A DNA stretch of 64,000 nt. Origin: Nitrospinaceae bacterium. GTDB lineage: Bacteria; Nitrospinota; Nitrospinia; Nitrospinales; Nitrospinaceae. Below, piece after piece: positions 41,306 through 50,151 of this stretch. A program made the translations under genes and the position numbers. The stretch lies in contig JAHELC010000003.1 of the NCBI GenBank assembly GCA_024644405.1, positions 62,001-126,000 on the forward strand, read 5' to 3'. Within the stretch, counting starts at the first letter, position 1. Every line of letters begins with the position of its first letter. Below the pieces are notes generated by a model. The model saw nothing but the letters and a program-made list of their open reading frames with translations, searched no databases and was not told the DNA's origin.

Positions 41306-43162
41306 ATGCGCGCTCGCTCTTCCCGAATCTTCAAGTTCTGGTTTCCTTTATTAATCCTCCTGGTCGCTTTCAGCCAGGACGCGCCCGCCGACAACAGTGC
41401 TGCGGGCGTCGAGCGCATGGTCCGCCAGATCGAGACCCTGTTCCCCGTTGTGGAGGGTTATGTGTTGTCAGTGGAAGGCGATCGGGTGGCGATTGACCTC
41501 AAACGCGGTCAGGCGGTTTCGCCGGGCCAGACGCTCAAGCTGATCCGCTACGGGAACCCCATCACCCATCCCGTCACCAAAAAAATTGCAGGCCATGAGG
41601 AAACCGATCTGGGCCAGGTCAAGGTCCTGGAGGTGCGCAAAGATTATTCCATCGCCCAAGCCATGACCCCCGGCGTGCAGGTGCAGAAGGGCGACGGGGT
41701 GCGCAGTCTCTTTAAAAAGGTAAAACTCATCGTTGCACCGGTTCAAGCGGATCCCGGGGTCACGGGGAATCCGCAGGCGCTGGGGCTGGAAATCGAAACG
41801 CAACTCAACCGCCATATCCGTTTCGAGGTTCCCGCATTCGATCTGGGCGTCTGGCTGTTGGAAAACGAAGTTACCCTGCCCTCCCTGACCCAGCCGGAAA
41901 ACCTCAAACGCCTTCGCCAGAATGTGGCGGCGGACGCTATCCTGCTCACCCGGGTTCAGGACATTAAAGACCAAAACATTTTGAATTACCGGCTGGTGTC
42001 ATCGAGTGACGGCAGCATTCTAAAGGAAGCGCGGGTGTTGGTCCCATCCTTACCGGCTGTTGCGTCGTTGCCGGAACAGGAAGTGCAAACCGATCTTCGC
42101 AAGAAAAAGGAAGGCCTGTTCCATTTTGCCGGCAAACAGGATTTTGATTTTGAAATGGTCGATTTTGCGGTAGGCGATCTGACGGGGAAAGGACACAAGG
42201 ACTTTGTCCTCATCGACGACCACCGCGTTATGATTTACCGGCATCAAAAAGGAAAATTCAAAAAAGTGGGGCAAGTCAAATTACAAAAAAATATTCACCG
42301 GTTTCTCTCCGTGGACGTGGCGGACATCAACGGCAACGGCCGCGACGAAATCTTTGTGACCAATTCTCTGGGAGACAATCTCAGTTCGTTTGTTCTGGAG
42401 GTGGTTCCGGGGAAAAAGGGGCTCACTCCGATCTGGGAAAACGTGAACCTCTATTTCCGTGTGCTCCGCGATTTCGATGCACCCCCCCTGCTGGTTGCCC
42501 AACACCCCTCTCTGGATTCACCTTTCCGTCCCGGAATATTTGTAGTGGACTTTAACAACGGAAAATACAAGACTGGTTCCGAATTATCCCTCAAAGTGGG
42601 TATATCTGAGGATTTAATTTTGTATGGACTGGCTTTGGGACAAGTGGCCTCAAGTAGAGGCAGAGAAACAATATTCCTTGACAATAATTACCGTTTAAGA
42701 GTATATTCTCCCGGCGGTCGCCTTCTCGTAAGCTCGGACGAGTATTTCGGCCATGATCCCCGCGTGATTGAAGTGGGAGTAAACCAGGTTGTTCCTGGAG
42801 TAGTCAACAGCGCGGGGGACCCTCAGCCTGTACGATTTAAGGGGAGAGTGCAACTCACCAAAAAGGGTAACGAGAGGTTTCTTGTGTTACCCAAGAATCA
42901 TTTGTTCGGCGGGTCGTTTCTATCCAATCTAACCGCAGTGGGAAGCGGCAGTTTGGTGGTTTTTGAAATTACTCGTGAAGGGCTCAGCAAGATTTACGAA
43001 ACCAAAAAACAAACCGGTTACTTGGCGGCTTTCCAGGTAGTACAAGGCGTCAACAGTCACAGCAAACAAGTGCATATGGCTAACGTATCCGACCATGGGG
43101 GATTTTTAGGCGTAGGCCAAAAAAAAATCAGCACAATCTATACCTACACGTGGGGTAAGTGA
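41306..43162 (+). CDS. Exported FG-GAP/VCBS-like protein with FlgT-like N-terminal part
   Basis: A 618-aa protein with a signal peptide (FKFWFPLLILLVAFSQDAPA). Residues about 35-135 contain VEGYVLSVEGDRVAIDLKRG and EVRKDYSIAQAM, reminiscent of FlgT-type domains; the central part (about 140-230) looks like a FlgT/TolB N-terminal Rossmann-like domain; residues about 280-600 have FG-GAP-like Asp-rich loops (VGDLTGKGHKDFVLID, VADINGNGRDEIFV). Likely an outer-membrane-associated or periplasmic propeller. The ATG has GGAGGT seven bases upstream and follows the moeA stop by two bases. Base use becomes markedly AT-richer from about 42,530 to the end. Confidence 0.7.
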   Translation: MRARSSRIFKFWFPLLILLVAFSQDAPADNSAAGVERMVRQIETLFPVVEGYVLSVEGDRVAIDLKRGQAVSPGQTLKLIRYGNPITHPVTKKIAGHEETDLGQVKVLEVRKDYSIAQAMTPGVQVQKGDGVRSLFKKVKLIVAPVQADPGVTGNPQALGLEIETQLNRHIRFEVPAFDLGVWLLENEVTLPSLTQPENLKRLRQNVAADAILLTRVQDIKDQNILNYRLVSSSDGSILKEARVLVPSLPAVASLPEQEVQTDLRKKKEGLFHFAGKQDFDFEMVDFAVGDLTGKGHKDFVLIDDHRVMIYRHQKGKFKKVGQVKLQKNIHRFLSVDVADINGNGRDEIFVTNSLGDNLSSFVLEVVPGKKGLTPIWENVNLYFRVLRDFDAPPLLVAQHPSLDSPFRPGIFVVDFNNGKYKTGSELSLKVGISEDLILYGLALGQVASSRGRETIFLDNNYRLRVYSPGGRLLVSSDEYFGHDPRVIEVGVNQVVPGVVNSAGDPQPVRFKGRVQLTKKGNERFLVLPKNHLFGGSFLSNLTAVGSGSLVVFEITREGLSKIYETKKQTGYLAAFQVVQGVNSHSKQVHMANVSDHGGFLGVGQKKISTIYTYTWGK

Positions 43163-43358
43163 GAGGTGGATCCTACCATATCTTGTTGCTAAGGAGGGCA
43201 AATCAGATAATCCAACCCGAATTACTTTAATAGTAATACGTTTTTCTATAGATTTTACTGCAAGATGTTGTATTATTGATAGTTAGCCTGCGTAGCATAA
43301 GTATAAATTAAGAAGTCTTTTGATGTCTAATCTGGTTGATTACTTGGAGGAGGTAAGC

Positions 43359-44849
43359 ATGACTAAAAGATTTTTAACAATTACAGCTTTGATGGTCGCG
43401 ACCCTGATGGGGAGTTCCATTGCAGCTCAGGCGGCAGACGTCAGTTTCAGCGGCCAGCTGCGGCCGCGCTGGGAACATTTTGAGCAAGGTGATTTTAGGA
43501 ATGACCTTGATGCGACCCAGATCCTCAGCACCCGCATCCGCTTGAACGCTGATGTCAAGATGAGTGAGAAAATTGGGGCCTTCATCCAGTTCCAGGCCCG
43601 TGGCGTGTACGGTTCTGGCACCGGTGGCGGTATTCCTGACGGAAATACCGGTGCTGGATCGCGGAATGCGGCCATTCCGGCGGATGATGTGACCGATGTC
43701 GGACTGCACCAGGCCTATTTCACGGTTAAGGATCTTTTTAACATGCCGGTTAACCTGAAAATGGGACGGCAGGAAGTCATTCTGGACGGTCACCGCCTGT
43801 TCGGTAACACCGGATGGACCCAGGGCGCACAATCGTCCGACGCCATCCGCCTGGACCACCATCACGGCGATCACACCATTTCTTACATCTACATCAAGGC
43901 GATCGAAGCAACCGGTCTTGCCCCCTTCGTCCTTGGCGGTAACAGCGGTGGCGGGCCCATCAACCTGGGCGGTGCGGGCCCCGGCGGTCTGCTCAGCCAG
44001 GGTACTTGTACCCGCGGTACGGGTTTCGCCGGCGGTGACCCCAACGACAGTTGTGACCGGGACGACCACGTGCTGTGGGCCAATCTGAAAGGGTTGATCC
44101 CCAACAGTCAGGTTTCCCTGTATTTCGTTTACACTGTGGACCAATCCTGGAATGGGTTGGTGGGCGGTTCATCCACGGATAACGACACGTACACGCTCGG
44201 CGGTCGGATAGCAGGCCAAATAGCGGGTCTGGATTACCGCGGTGAGTTGTACTACCAGGGCGGCGATGCCAATGGTATTGCCTCTGTATATGGATTTCAA
44301 GGTGCTGCGGCCCCGGCCAGCGGTAGCGACCGTTCAGCCTGGATGTTTGGCGCACGGATCGGAAAAACCTTTAAAAATGTATCCATGAAACCCGGTATTA
44401 CCCTGTGGTACGATTATCTGTCCGGCACCACTCCCAGTGATGCCGCGGCCGGTGACTGGAAAACGTTCGATACGCTTTATGACACCGGTCATAAGTACTA
44501 CGGTTTCATGGACACGTACCTGAACGCAACCGGAGCCGATACCAACTTCCTCGGTCTTCAGGATTTGGCGTTGAAAGCCTCGATAAGCCCCAGGGCCAAT
44601 TTAAAGGTCAAACTGGATTGGCACCATTTCCGTACTGCGGCCTTAAATACGGGTTTGGGCCATGAGATTGACCTGACGGTCGTTCACAAGTACAGTTCCA
44701 ACATGAACATCAGTGTCGGTTGGTCCACGTACATGGCCTCGAACGCCTTTCACGGGATTAACACACGGGTTTCCGGTGTTGGTGCGGGTGGTACGAACGA
44801 TGATGAGTTTGCCCAGTGGGCTTATGTCATGTTGGATTTGAAGTTCTAA
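43359..44849 (+). CDS. Outer-membrane porin, alginate-export-like
   Basis: A 496-aa exported protein. Signal peptide (MTKRFLTITALMVATLMGSS, cleavage near AQAA), then a large beta-barrel: VSFSGQLRPRWEHFEQGDFR, then TRIRLNADVKMSEKIGAFIQ, the conserved KMGRQEVILDGHRLFGNTGW (about 133-152), and a terminal strand (WAYVMLDLKF). This matches the alginate-export porin group. An external loop near 195-245 is Gly-rich and holds two Cys (GTCTRGTG and NDSCDRDD). GGAGGAGG lies just before the ATG at 43359. Strong terminator downstream. Substrate unknown; likely a major porin. Confidence 0.82.
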   Translation: MTKRFLTITALMVATLMGSSIAAQAADVSFSGQLRPRWEHFEQGDFRNDLDATQILSTRIRLNADVKMSEKIGAFIQFQARGVYGSGTGGGIPDGNTGAGSRNAAIPADDVTDVGLHQAYFTVKDLFNMPVNLKMGRQEVILDGHRLFGNTGWTQGAQSSDAIRLDHHHGDHTISYIYIKAIEATGLAPFVLGGNSGGGPINLGGAGPGGLLSQGTCTRGTGFAGGDPNDSCDRDDHVLWANLKGLIPNSQVSLYFVYTVDQSWNGLVGGSSTDNDTYTLGGRIAGQIAGLDYRGELYYQGGDANGIASVYGFQGAAAPASGSDRSAWMFGARIGKTFKNVSMKPGITLWYDYLSGTTPSDAAAGDWKTFDTLYDTGHKYYGFMDTYLNATGADTNFLGLQDLALKASISPRANLKVKLDWHHFRTAALNTGLGHEIDLTVVHKYSSNMNISVGWSTYMASNAFHGINTRVSGVGAGGTNDDEFAQWAYVMLDLKF

Positions 44850-44873
44850 TTCATCCTCTACTCCAGTATTACC

Positions 44874-44907
44874 ATCCCCGGGCGGTTTCGCCCGGGGATT
44901 TTTTTTG
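44874..44907 (+). terminator. Rho-independent terminator of the porin gene
   Basis: An 11-bp stem ATCCCCGGGCG / CGCCCGGGGAT with loop GTTT is followed by eight T. It lies 25 bases after the porin stop. Confidence 0.93.
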
Positions 44908-44995
44908 CGTCAATGAATCGAGTTTCCTGTTCGCCCCTTCCCCTCAATTCCGATATAATGACCGAAAAGAGTACTTACATATTCGGAGTGAAGTC

Positions 44996-45523
44996 ATGGA
45001 AAACTCACCTGGGTTTCAATTTATTTTCAGGACCCTATTGTTCCTTGGACTTGCCCTGGTCACCCTTTCCGTTCCTGCAGAGGCGAGACTGGGGGCAAAG
45101 GGAGAGCTCGTATTGTACAAGGTGGATCCCTACCTCTACGGGGCCTGCGGGTGGTGTACCGATCTGTTCAGCCTTAAGGAAGATGACAATCGCAAGGACT
45201 TCTATTCTTACAATCGGTACAATCAGACGGGTCGCTATGAAATCCATCTAAAAGGACCGGCGGGGACAACCGTCACCCTGTTCGGAGCCCGTGATCATAT
45301 ATTGAAGCGAGGGTATCTGATTATAGTCAAAAAAGATAACCGTCCCATTGAGGTGGGGGACCTGCACAAGCTGCCGCCGCGCCAGTGGGTGGATGTGGGG
45401 ACTCTCGACACCGGGGTCATTTCGGTGTGGTACCATCCGGCCGCCCATTTCCAGGAACGTATCGCCTCGGTACGCTGGGGGCAATGGTGGACCGGACAGC
45501 CGCCTGCAAATGGAAAGGACTAA
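44996..45523 (+). CDS. Exported protein of unknown function
   Basis: A 175-aa protein. A signal peptide (FIFRTLLFLGLALVTLSVPA, cleavage near AEA) is followed by a mature part with YGACGWCTDLF (a CxxC that is not followed by His, so not a haem site), YHPAAHFQERIASVRWGQWW at the C-terminus and a beta-rich middle. I recognise no family. GGAGTG lies six bases before the ATG at 44996. A TATAAT at 44955-44960 could be a -10 box. It is followed after seven bases by a SurA-like chaperone gene. Confidence 0.72.
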   Translation: MENSPGFQFIFRTLLFLGLALVTLSVPAEARLGAKGELVLYKVDPYLYGACGWCTDLFSLKEDDNRKDFYSYNRYNQTGRYEIHLKGPAGTTVTLFGARDHILKRGYLIIVKKDNRPIEVGDLHKLPPRQWVDVGTLDTGVISVWYHPAAHFQERIASVRWGQWWTGQPPANGKD

Positions 45524-45530
45524 GGACCTG

Positions 45531-46583
45531 ATGAATCTCATGACGACCCTTCCCCGCTCTCTGGCCCTGGGCCTGATCCTGACCCTTGCATCCCCGGCCG
45601 TTGCTCCCGCGGATCCGTTCAGGGTCAACGGAAAACCAATTCCCGATAAAGTCGCTTCCGTCAACGGGGTCACGCTGGATTCGCAATTGCTGATCAGCGA
45701 AATCAAGGTTTATCGCCTGATGAACCGGCAGAAAAACAAGGCCCTGTCGGATAAAGAGATGGCCGAGTTTTCCCACCAGGCGTTGTCCCGCCTGGTGGAT
45801 CAGGAATTGATTTACCAGGAAGCGCAAAAGAAAAAAATAACGGCCGATCCCAAACTGCTGGAGCAACGGGTCCAGGAAGTCCGCAAACAGTTCCCCTCCG
45901 AGGAAATGCTGCAAACCGCGCTGGACATGCAGGGACTGACGATGACCCTGCTCAAAACCAAATTCGAAAAACAAATGGTGGAGGAGGCACTCATCCGTGA
46001 GGAGGTGGTTCCGAATGTGAAGGTGAGCGATCCGGAAGTGGAGGCCTTCTACCAGGAACATTTGGACAAGTTCCAAACCCCGGAGCAATACGAGGTTCAC
46101 CATATCTTCGCCGCCGCCCTGCAACCGGATGCGCACGACCAAACCATCCATGACCCGGCCCTGCGCAAGAAAGCCGAACGACTGAACATCCTGCTGGATC
46201 AGGACGCGGCAGAGAAAATCAGTGATCTGCATCGGCAACTGCAAGCGGGTGCGGATTTTGCGGAACTGGCCAAAGAACATTCTGAAGACGGCAAAAGCGG
46301 CTCCCAGGGCGGAAGCTGGGGTAAGGTGTCATTGAGCGAACTGCCGGAGTCTCTGGCCGGCGAATTGAAGAAGCTGAAGCAGAATGAAATCAGCGGGCCG
46401 ATCCGCTCTCCTTACGGATACCATATTCTGAAATGGACCAAGATCATACCTGCAGGGCACGTGCAATTATCCGAGATTAAAACGGATATCATGAACGCAC
46501 TGTTGCGGGAGAAAACCCTGAGCGAACATCAGAAGATGATCTCCAAAATGAGGGAACAGGCGGATATCCAGCTTTTTTATTGA
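45531..46583 (+). CDS. SurA/PrsA-like periplasmic peptidyl-prolyl isomerase
   Basis: A 350-aa exported protein. Signal peptide (LALGLILTLASPAVAPADPF), SurA N-terminal-like helical chaperone region (about 35-175; IPDKVASVNGVTLDSQLLIS and VDQELIYQEAQKKKI), then a parvulin domain (about 180-300) with VHHIFAA, DFAELAKEHSEDGKSGSQGG and SGPIRSPYGYHILKW. It probably helps fold outer-membrane barrels, several of which are encoded nearby. The ATG (MNLMTTL) lies 12 bases after AAGGAC; longer open-frame starts overlap the previous gene. Confidence 0.9.
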   Translation: MNLMTTLPRSLALGLILTLASPAVAPADPFRVNGKPIPDKVASVNGVTLDSQLLISEIKVYRLMNRQKNKALSDKEMAEFSHQALSRLVDQELIYQEAQKKKITADPKLLEQRVQEVRKQFPSEEMLQTALDMQGLTMTLLKTKFEKQMVEEALIREEVVPNVKVSDPEVEAFYQEHLDKFQTPEQYEVHHIFAAALQPDAHDQTIHDPALRKKAERLNILLDQDAAEKISDLHRQLQAGADFAELAKEHSEDGKSGSQGGSWGKVSLSELPESLAGELKKLKQNEISGPIRSPYGYHILKWTKIIPAGHVQLSEIKTDIMNALLREKTLSEHQKMISKMREQADIQLFY

Positions 46584-46743
46584 AAGCCACCCGGGACAGC
46601 AAGGGATGAAAATGGCTGGAAAATTTCTTATAATAGTATTGTGATGACACAGTCCGGACGCAACGGTTTCCGGCCGGAGATCCCAACCACTCCCCGTGGC
46701 TCTGGGCTGCATGATAAATTCCTCTCATTGATCTGTAGGACCT

Positions 46744-47571
46744 ATGGAATTTCTGGAACTTCTGTTGGGAACGATTTGGTTGCGTCCCTATGTGTTTATT
46801 TTTCTCTCCAGTTATCTGGCCATTGCCATCCTTGACATGGGCCTCAAACGGTCGATTCTGTTTACCGTATTGGCTTTCGGCATCGCCTTTGCGGCGGAAT
46901 ACTCCTCGACCCGGAACGGGTTCCCCTTCGGATACTACACTTATATCGATACGACCCGTGACCGGGAGTTATGGTTTTCAAATATCCCCTTCCTGGACCC
47001 GATTTCTTTCAGCTTCCTGTCTTACGTCAGCTATACCCTAAGCCTGTTTCTGTGGTGTCCTTTAAAAAAACGCGGATGGGATATCCGGCTCGCGGCAACG
47101 AACGCCGTCAAGCACTCCTGGCGGGTCATCCTGACCGGAGCGGTGTTGATGATGATGTTGGATGTGGTGATCGATCCGGTTTCGTTTTTGGGCGACCGTT
47201 GGTTTCTGGGACAAATATATACTTACAAGGAGCAGGGAGAATATTTTAATATTCCGCTCACCAATTTCGCCGGCTGGTTTGTCGTTGGCTTTGTCATTCT
47301 TTTTATTTTTACGCGAATCGATGCCTGGTTGATGCGCCGGGGATTCCGGGATATCGGCATGCGGCAGGTTCCGGGGCAGGCCCTTCTGGGACCGGCGGTG
47401 TACTTCGGCGTTTTGGTATTCACCCTGGGAGTGACGTTTTATATCGGAGAGTTTTCGATGGGGTTGTGCGGATTGGGCGTGGCGTTTTTACTTTTATCCC
47501 TCCCTCTGGTTAAAGTGTTTAGAAAGGAGAAGGAATCGACACCGATGGATTCACCGATAATTAGTGAATGA
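46744..47571 (+). CDS. Carotenoid biosynthesis (CruF / DUF422) membrane protein
   Basis: A 275-aa protein with about seven membrane helices. The family motifs are [19 protein letters not shown] (about 59-77), a Trp-His-like [20 protein letters not shown]-type helix with DVVIDPVSF (about 141-149), and [16 protein letters not shown] (about 167-182). CruF-type enzymes hydrate the end of acyclic carotenoids. No other carotenoid gene is seen nearby, so the substrate is inferred only. It converges with, and overlaps by 21 bases, the minus-strand yajQ gene. Confidence 0.78.
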   Translation: MEFLELLLGTIWLRPYVFIFLSSYLAIAILDMGLKRSILFTVLAFGIAFAAEYSSTRNGFPFGYYTYIDTTRDRELWFSNIPFLDPISFSFLSYVSYTLSLFLWCPLKKRGWDIRLAATNAVKHSWRVILTGAVLMMMLDVVIDPVSFLGDRWFLGQIYTYKEQGEYFNIPLTNFAGWFVVGFVILFIFTRIDAWLMRRGFRDIGMRQVPGQALLGPAVYFGVLVFTLGVTFYIGEFSMGLCGLGVAFLLLSLPLVKVFRKEKESTPMDSPIISE

Positions 47572-48048
47572 CATGGCGACCCCGAAATCCTTTTCCTTGA
47601 GTTCGGCGATCACCGCCTGCAGATCGTCCCGGTTTTTTCCAGAAACCCGCACCTGATCGTCCATCACCTGCCCCTGGACTTTGGTCTTCATCCCTTTAAT
47701 GGCTTTGACGATTTCCTTGCCCTTTTCCTGGGGAATGCCCTGTTGCAATTGGATCGCCTGGCGGACGGTGTTGCCGCCGGCGGGCTCCACGTTGCCGTAA
47801 CTCAGAGCTTTGAGTGAAACCTTTCGCTTGATCAGTTTGCCCTCCAGGATATCAACGACCGATTTCATTTTATGTTCGTCGTCGGAAACCAGGTTGAGTG
47901 CGGGCACTTTTTCATCGAGGGTGATCTCGCTTTTACTGCCCTTGAAGTCAAACCGCTGGCGTATCTCCATCGTGGCCTGGTTGACGGCGTTCTTGACTTC
48001 CTGAAGATCAATATTTGAAACTATATCAAAGGAACAATTTTTTGCCAT
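47551..48048 (-). CDS. YajQ-family nucleotide-binding protein
   Basis: A 165-aa protein with the full YajQ fold: [20 protein letters not shown] at the N-terminus, [14 protein letters not shown] (about 36-49), [20 protein letters not shown] (about 113-132) and [20 protein letters not shown] to the end. In Xanthomonas and others YajQ binds cyclic di-GMP and regulates transcription. The ATG at 48048 starts the conserved sequence; the longer frame from 48102 is not needed. Converges with the CruF-like gene, with a 21-base 3' overlap. Confidence 0.93.
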   Translation of the reverse strand: MAKNCSFDIVSNIDLQEVKNAVNQATMEIRQRFDFKGSKSEITLDEKVPALNLVSDDEHKMKSVVDILEGKLIKRKVSLKALSYGNVEPAGGNTVRQAIQLQQGIPQEKGKEIVKAIKGMKTKVQGQVMDDQVRVSGKNRDDLQAVIAELKEKDFGVAMSFTNYR

Positions 48049-48110
48049 CGGTACCGTGTCCTGTACAATGAATAAAAGAGAAGAGGCCCCGTTCCAGGGC
48101 AAGGCAAAGG

Positions 48111-48338
48111 TTAATGCATCTTGGTGTTCATGTAAAACCCGTAAACAAACATGATGATGACTCCGACAATAATGGAGTCGTCGATCAGAATCTCTTTCCA
48201 GCTCGGGGAACCGTCATGGAGCACCCAGGGAACCGCTATGAACAGAACACTCAAAAACCCAATCCCCAGCAATCCCAGGATGGAATATACCAGTAGCTTT
48301 TCGTTGATTGGGGGTTCGGGCTTCTCTGGTTCATTCAT
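48111..48338 (-). CDS. Small two-helix membrane protein, unknown function
   Basis: A 75-aa protein: a Pro/Glu-rich N-terminus ([14 protein letters not shown]), two hydrophobic helices ([20 protein letters not shown] and [20 protein letters not shown]) and a Lys/His end. AAGGAG lies seven bases before the ATG at 48338. I recognise no family. It diverges from the LOG-family gene with a 56-base spacer. Confidence 0.7.
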   Translation of the reverse strand: MNEPEKPEPPINEKLLVYSILGLLGIGFLSVLFIAVPWVLHDGSPSWKEILIDDSIIVGVIIMFVYGFYMNTKMH

Positions 48339-48394
48339 GATCCACTCCTTGTTCAAATCAAACTCAAAAATAATCGATTCAACGGAGAAGTGCA

Positions 48395-49432
48395 ATGCCT
48401 AAATCGAATTACAGTGTAGGAGACCCCCAGGCCGAGCAAATGATTCAGAGTCTGGTGGACTTCTGCGACAACCCCGTCGTGTCGGACCTTCTGAAGGAAA
48501 TCATGACCACCGTGGTGAAACTGGGACTGGAGCACAAGGACCGGGGGGATTTCAAATTGACCAATAATACGCTCAAGGAACTGCGCCATTCCTATCGGGT
48601 GTTTCTGCCTTACCGCGAAAAGCGCAAAGTGGTGATCTTCGGTTCCGCGCGCACTGCGGAATCCGACCCCAGTTATCAGATGGCCCTGGATACGGCACGG
48701 ACATTGGTCGAGAAAGGACATATGATCATCACCGGGGCGGGGGGAGGCATTATGGAAGCGGCCAACCGGGGTGCCGGCAGGGAAAACAGTTTCGGCATCA
48801 ACATCCGGCTCCCCAAGGAACAGCAGGCCAACCTCCATATCGACGGCGATTCAAAACTGATGCAGTTTAAGTATTTTTTCACCCGCAAGCTGATGTTCAT
48901 CAAGGAATCAGCCGCCACCATTCTCTTCCCCGGCGGGTTCGGGACCCTCGATGAAGGGTTCGAAAACCTCACTTTATTCCAAACCGGCAAATGCATGCCA
49001 CGCCCGGTTATCCTGGTGGAACCTAAAAATGGAACCTATTGGGAAAGCCTGGTTCATCTGCTCGAGGAGGAGGTTTTGTCCAGGGGATACATATCGACCA
49101 TAGATATGAATCTGTTCCACATCTGTCATTCGGTCGAGGAGGCGGTTCAGCATCTTGAGGATTACTACCGCTATTACCACTCCCTCCGCTATGTCAAAGA
49201 GTTCACCGTCCTCCGTTTTACCAGGGCCCTGTCCCCGGCGGTGGTGGAATACCTGAACCATGAATTCCGGGATATTCTCAGGGAGGGGGACTTTCAGGCC
49301 TCGGAGGCGCTGGACAATGAAAAAGCCCAGAACGAATTTCCCGACCTGCCTCGTCTGGTTTTTCAGTTCAACAAGCAACATTTTGGACGGCTGAACGAAA
49401 TGATCCTGTGGATCAACCGAAACCTGATCTAG
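48395..49432 (+). CDS. LOG-family (TIGR00730-like) nucleotide monophosphate N-ribosidase-like protein
   Basis: A 345-aa protein, longer than the usual 180-220 aa of LOG proteins. The Rossmann core (about 70-235) has VVIFGSARTAESDPSYQ, IITGAGGGIMEAANRGA, and the signature PGGFGTLDEGFENLTLFQTG. LOG enzymes release ribose-5-phosphate from cytokinin nucleotides; bacterial forms act on AMP or related nucleotides. Helical N- and C-terminal extensions (1-70, 240-345) are present. GGAGAAG lies four bases before the ATG. Confidence 0.86.
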   Translation: MPKSNYSVGDPQAEQMIQSLVDFCDNPVVSDLLKEIMTTVVKLGLEHKDRGDFKLTNNTLKELRHSYRVFLPYREKRKVVIFGSARTAESDPSYQMALDTARTLVEKGHMIITGAGGGIMEAANRGAGRENSFGINIRLPKEQQANLHIDGDSKLMQFKYFFTRKLMFIKESAATILFPGGFGTLDEGFENLTLFQTGKCMPRPVILVEPKNGTYWESLVHLLEEEVLSRGYISTIDMNLFHICHSVEEAVQHLEDYYRYYHSLRYVKEFTVLRFTRALSPAVVEYLNHEFRDILREGDFQASEALDNEKAQNEFPDLPRLVFQFNKQHFGRLNEMILWINRNLI

Positions 49433-49702
49433 TCCTCTAACCTACCCGGCAACAGGGTTGTTGCAGGAAACGCTTTTGGAATTGTTATCGATTGTATAAT
49501 TTTCCACGCAGGATTTATCATTTTCTGCACATTGCCCCTTTATCTTCGCTTTCTCCAACCCCTTTCATAAATATAAAATAACTTGATTTTATGCGGTTTA
49601 CATTCAAATGTCCGTTTCCACACCGTATTGGCCAGCGTTTTGCAATGTTTCTCCGCATATCCACAAAAATTAACACCATACTTTCTCGGGGGAGAATGAA
49701 CC

Positions 49703-50086
49703 ATGACAGCGATCCAATATATGAAAAAAGGGCAGGTTATTTTCAATGAAGGTAACCGCAGTGACTATGCATTTATCATCGAGGACGGACAGGTCGAAGT
49801 ATCCCGAAAACGCAAGGACGGCAACATTGAAGTCGTCGACATTTTAGGACGCAACGATATCTTCGGGGAAATGGGGATGATTGACGGCAGGCCCCGCTCG
49901 GCCACGGTCACGGCTCTGGAAAACAGCAAGGTCACTTTGATCTCGCGCGATGATTTAAATGCCATGACCCGTAAAGATCCCAAAGCCTGGTTTCCCATCG
50001 TGAAAGCGATGTCAGCTCGATTGCGGCGTTCCACAACCAAGGAAAAAAAATACCTGCGTAACGCGGGTCTGGTGCGTAAAAGCTAA
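49703..50086 (+). CDS. Cyclic nucleotide-binding domain protein, stand-alone
   Basis: A 127-aa protein that is essentially one cNMP-binding (CAP-type) domain: YMKKGQVIFNEGNRSDYAFI (about 6-25) and the phosphate-binding cassette FGEMGMIDGRPRSATVTALE (about 52-71) with the Glu and Arg that contact cyclic nucleotide both present. There is no DNA-binding domain; the C-terminus (SARLRRSTTKEKKYLRN) is basic. It may be a regulatory subunit or sensor. GGGGGAG lies eight bases before the ATG. Confidence 0.87.
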   Translation: MTAIQYMKKGQVIFNEGNRSDYAFIIEDGQVEVSRKRKDGNIEVVDILGRNDIFGEMGMIDGRPRSATVTALENSKVTLISRDDLNAMTRKDPKAWFPIVKAMSARLRRSTTKEKKYLRNAGLVRKS

Positions 50087-50151
50087 CCGGCATTTTTTTT
50101 GACTTGGTTTACTTCGCAGTGCTTCTGGGCTAGAATGTTCGGCCAGATCGA

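Noticed and set aside
44996-45523. YGACGWCTDLF as a haem c site
   Set aside because: The CxxC is followed by Thr, not His, so it is not a CxxCH haem motif.
49441-49475. GCAACAGGGTTGTTGC palindrome after the LOG gene as a terminator or a second copy of the 36012 dyad
   Set aside because: The stem is short, no T-run follows, and the half-site order and spacing differ from the 36012 dyad.
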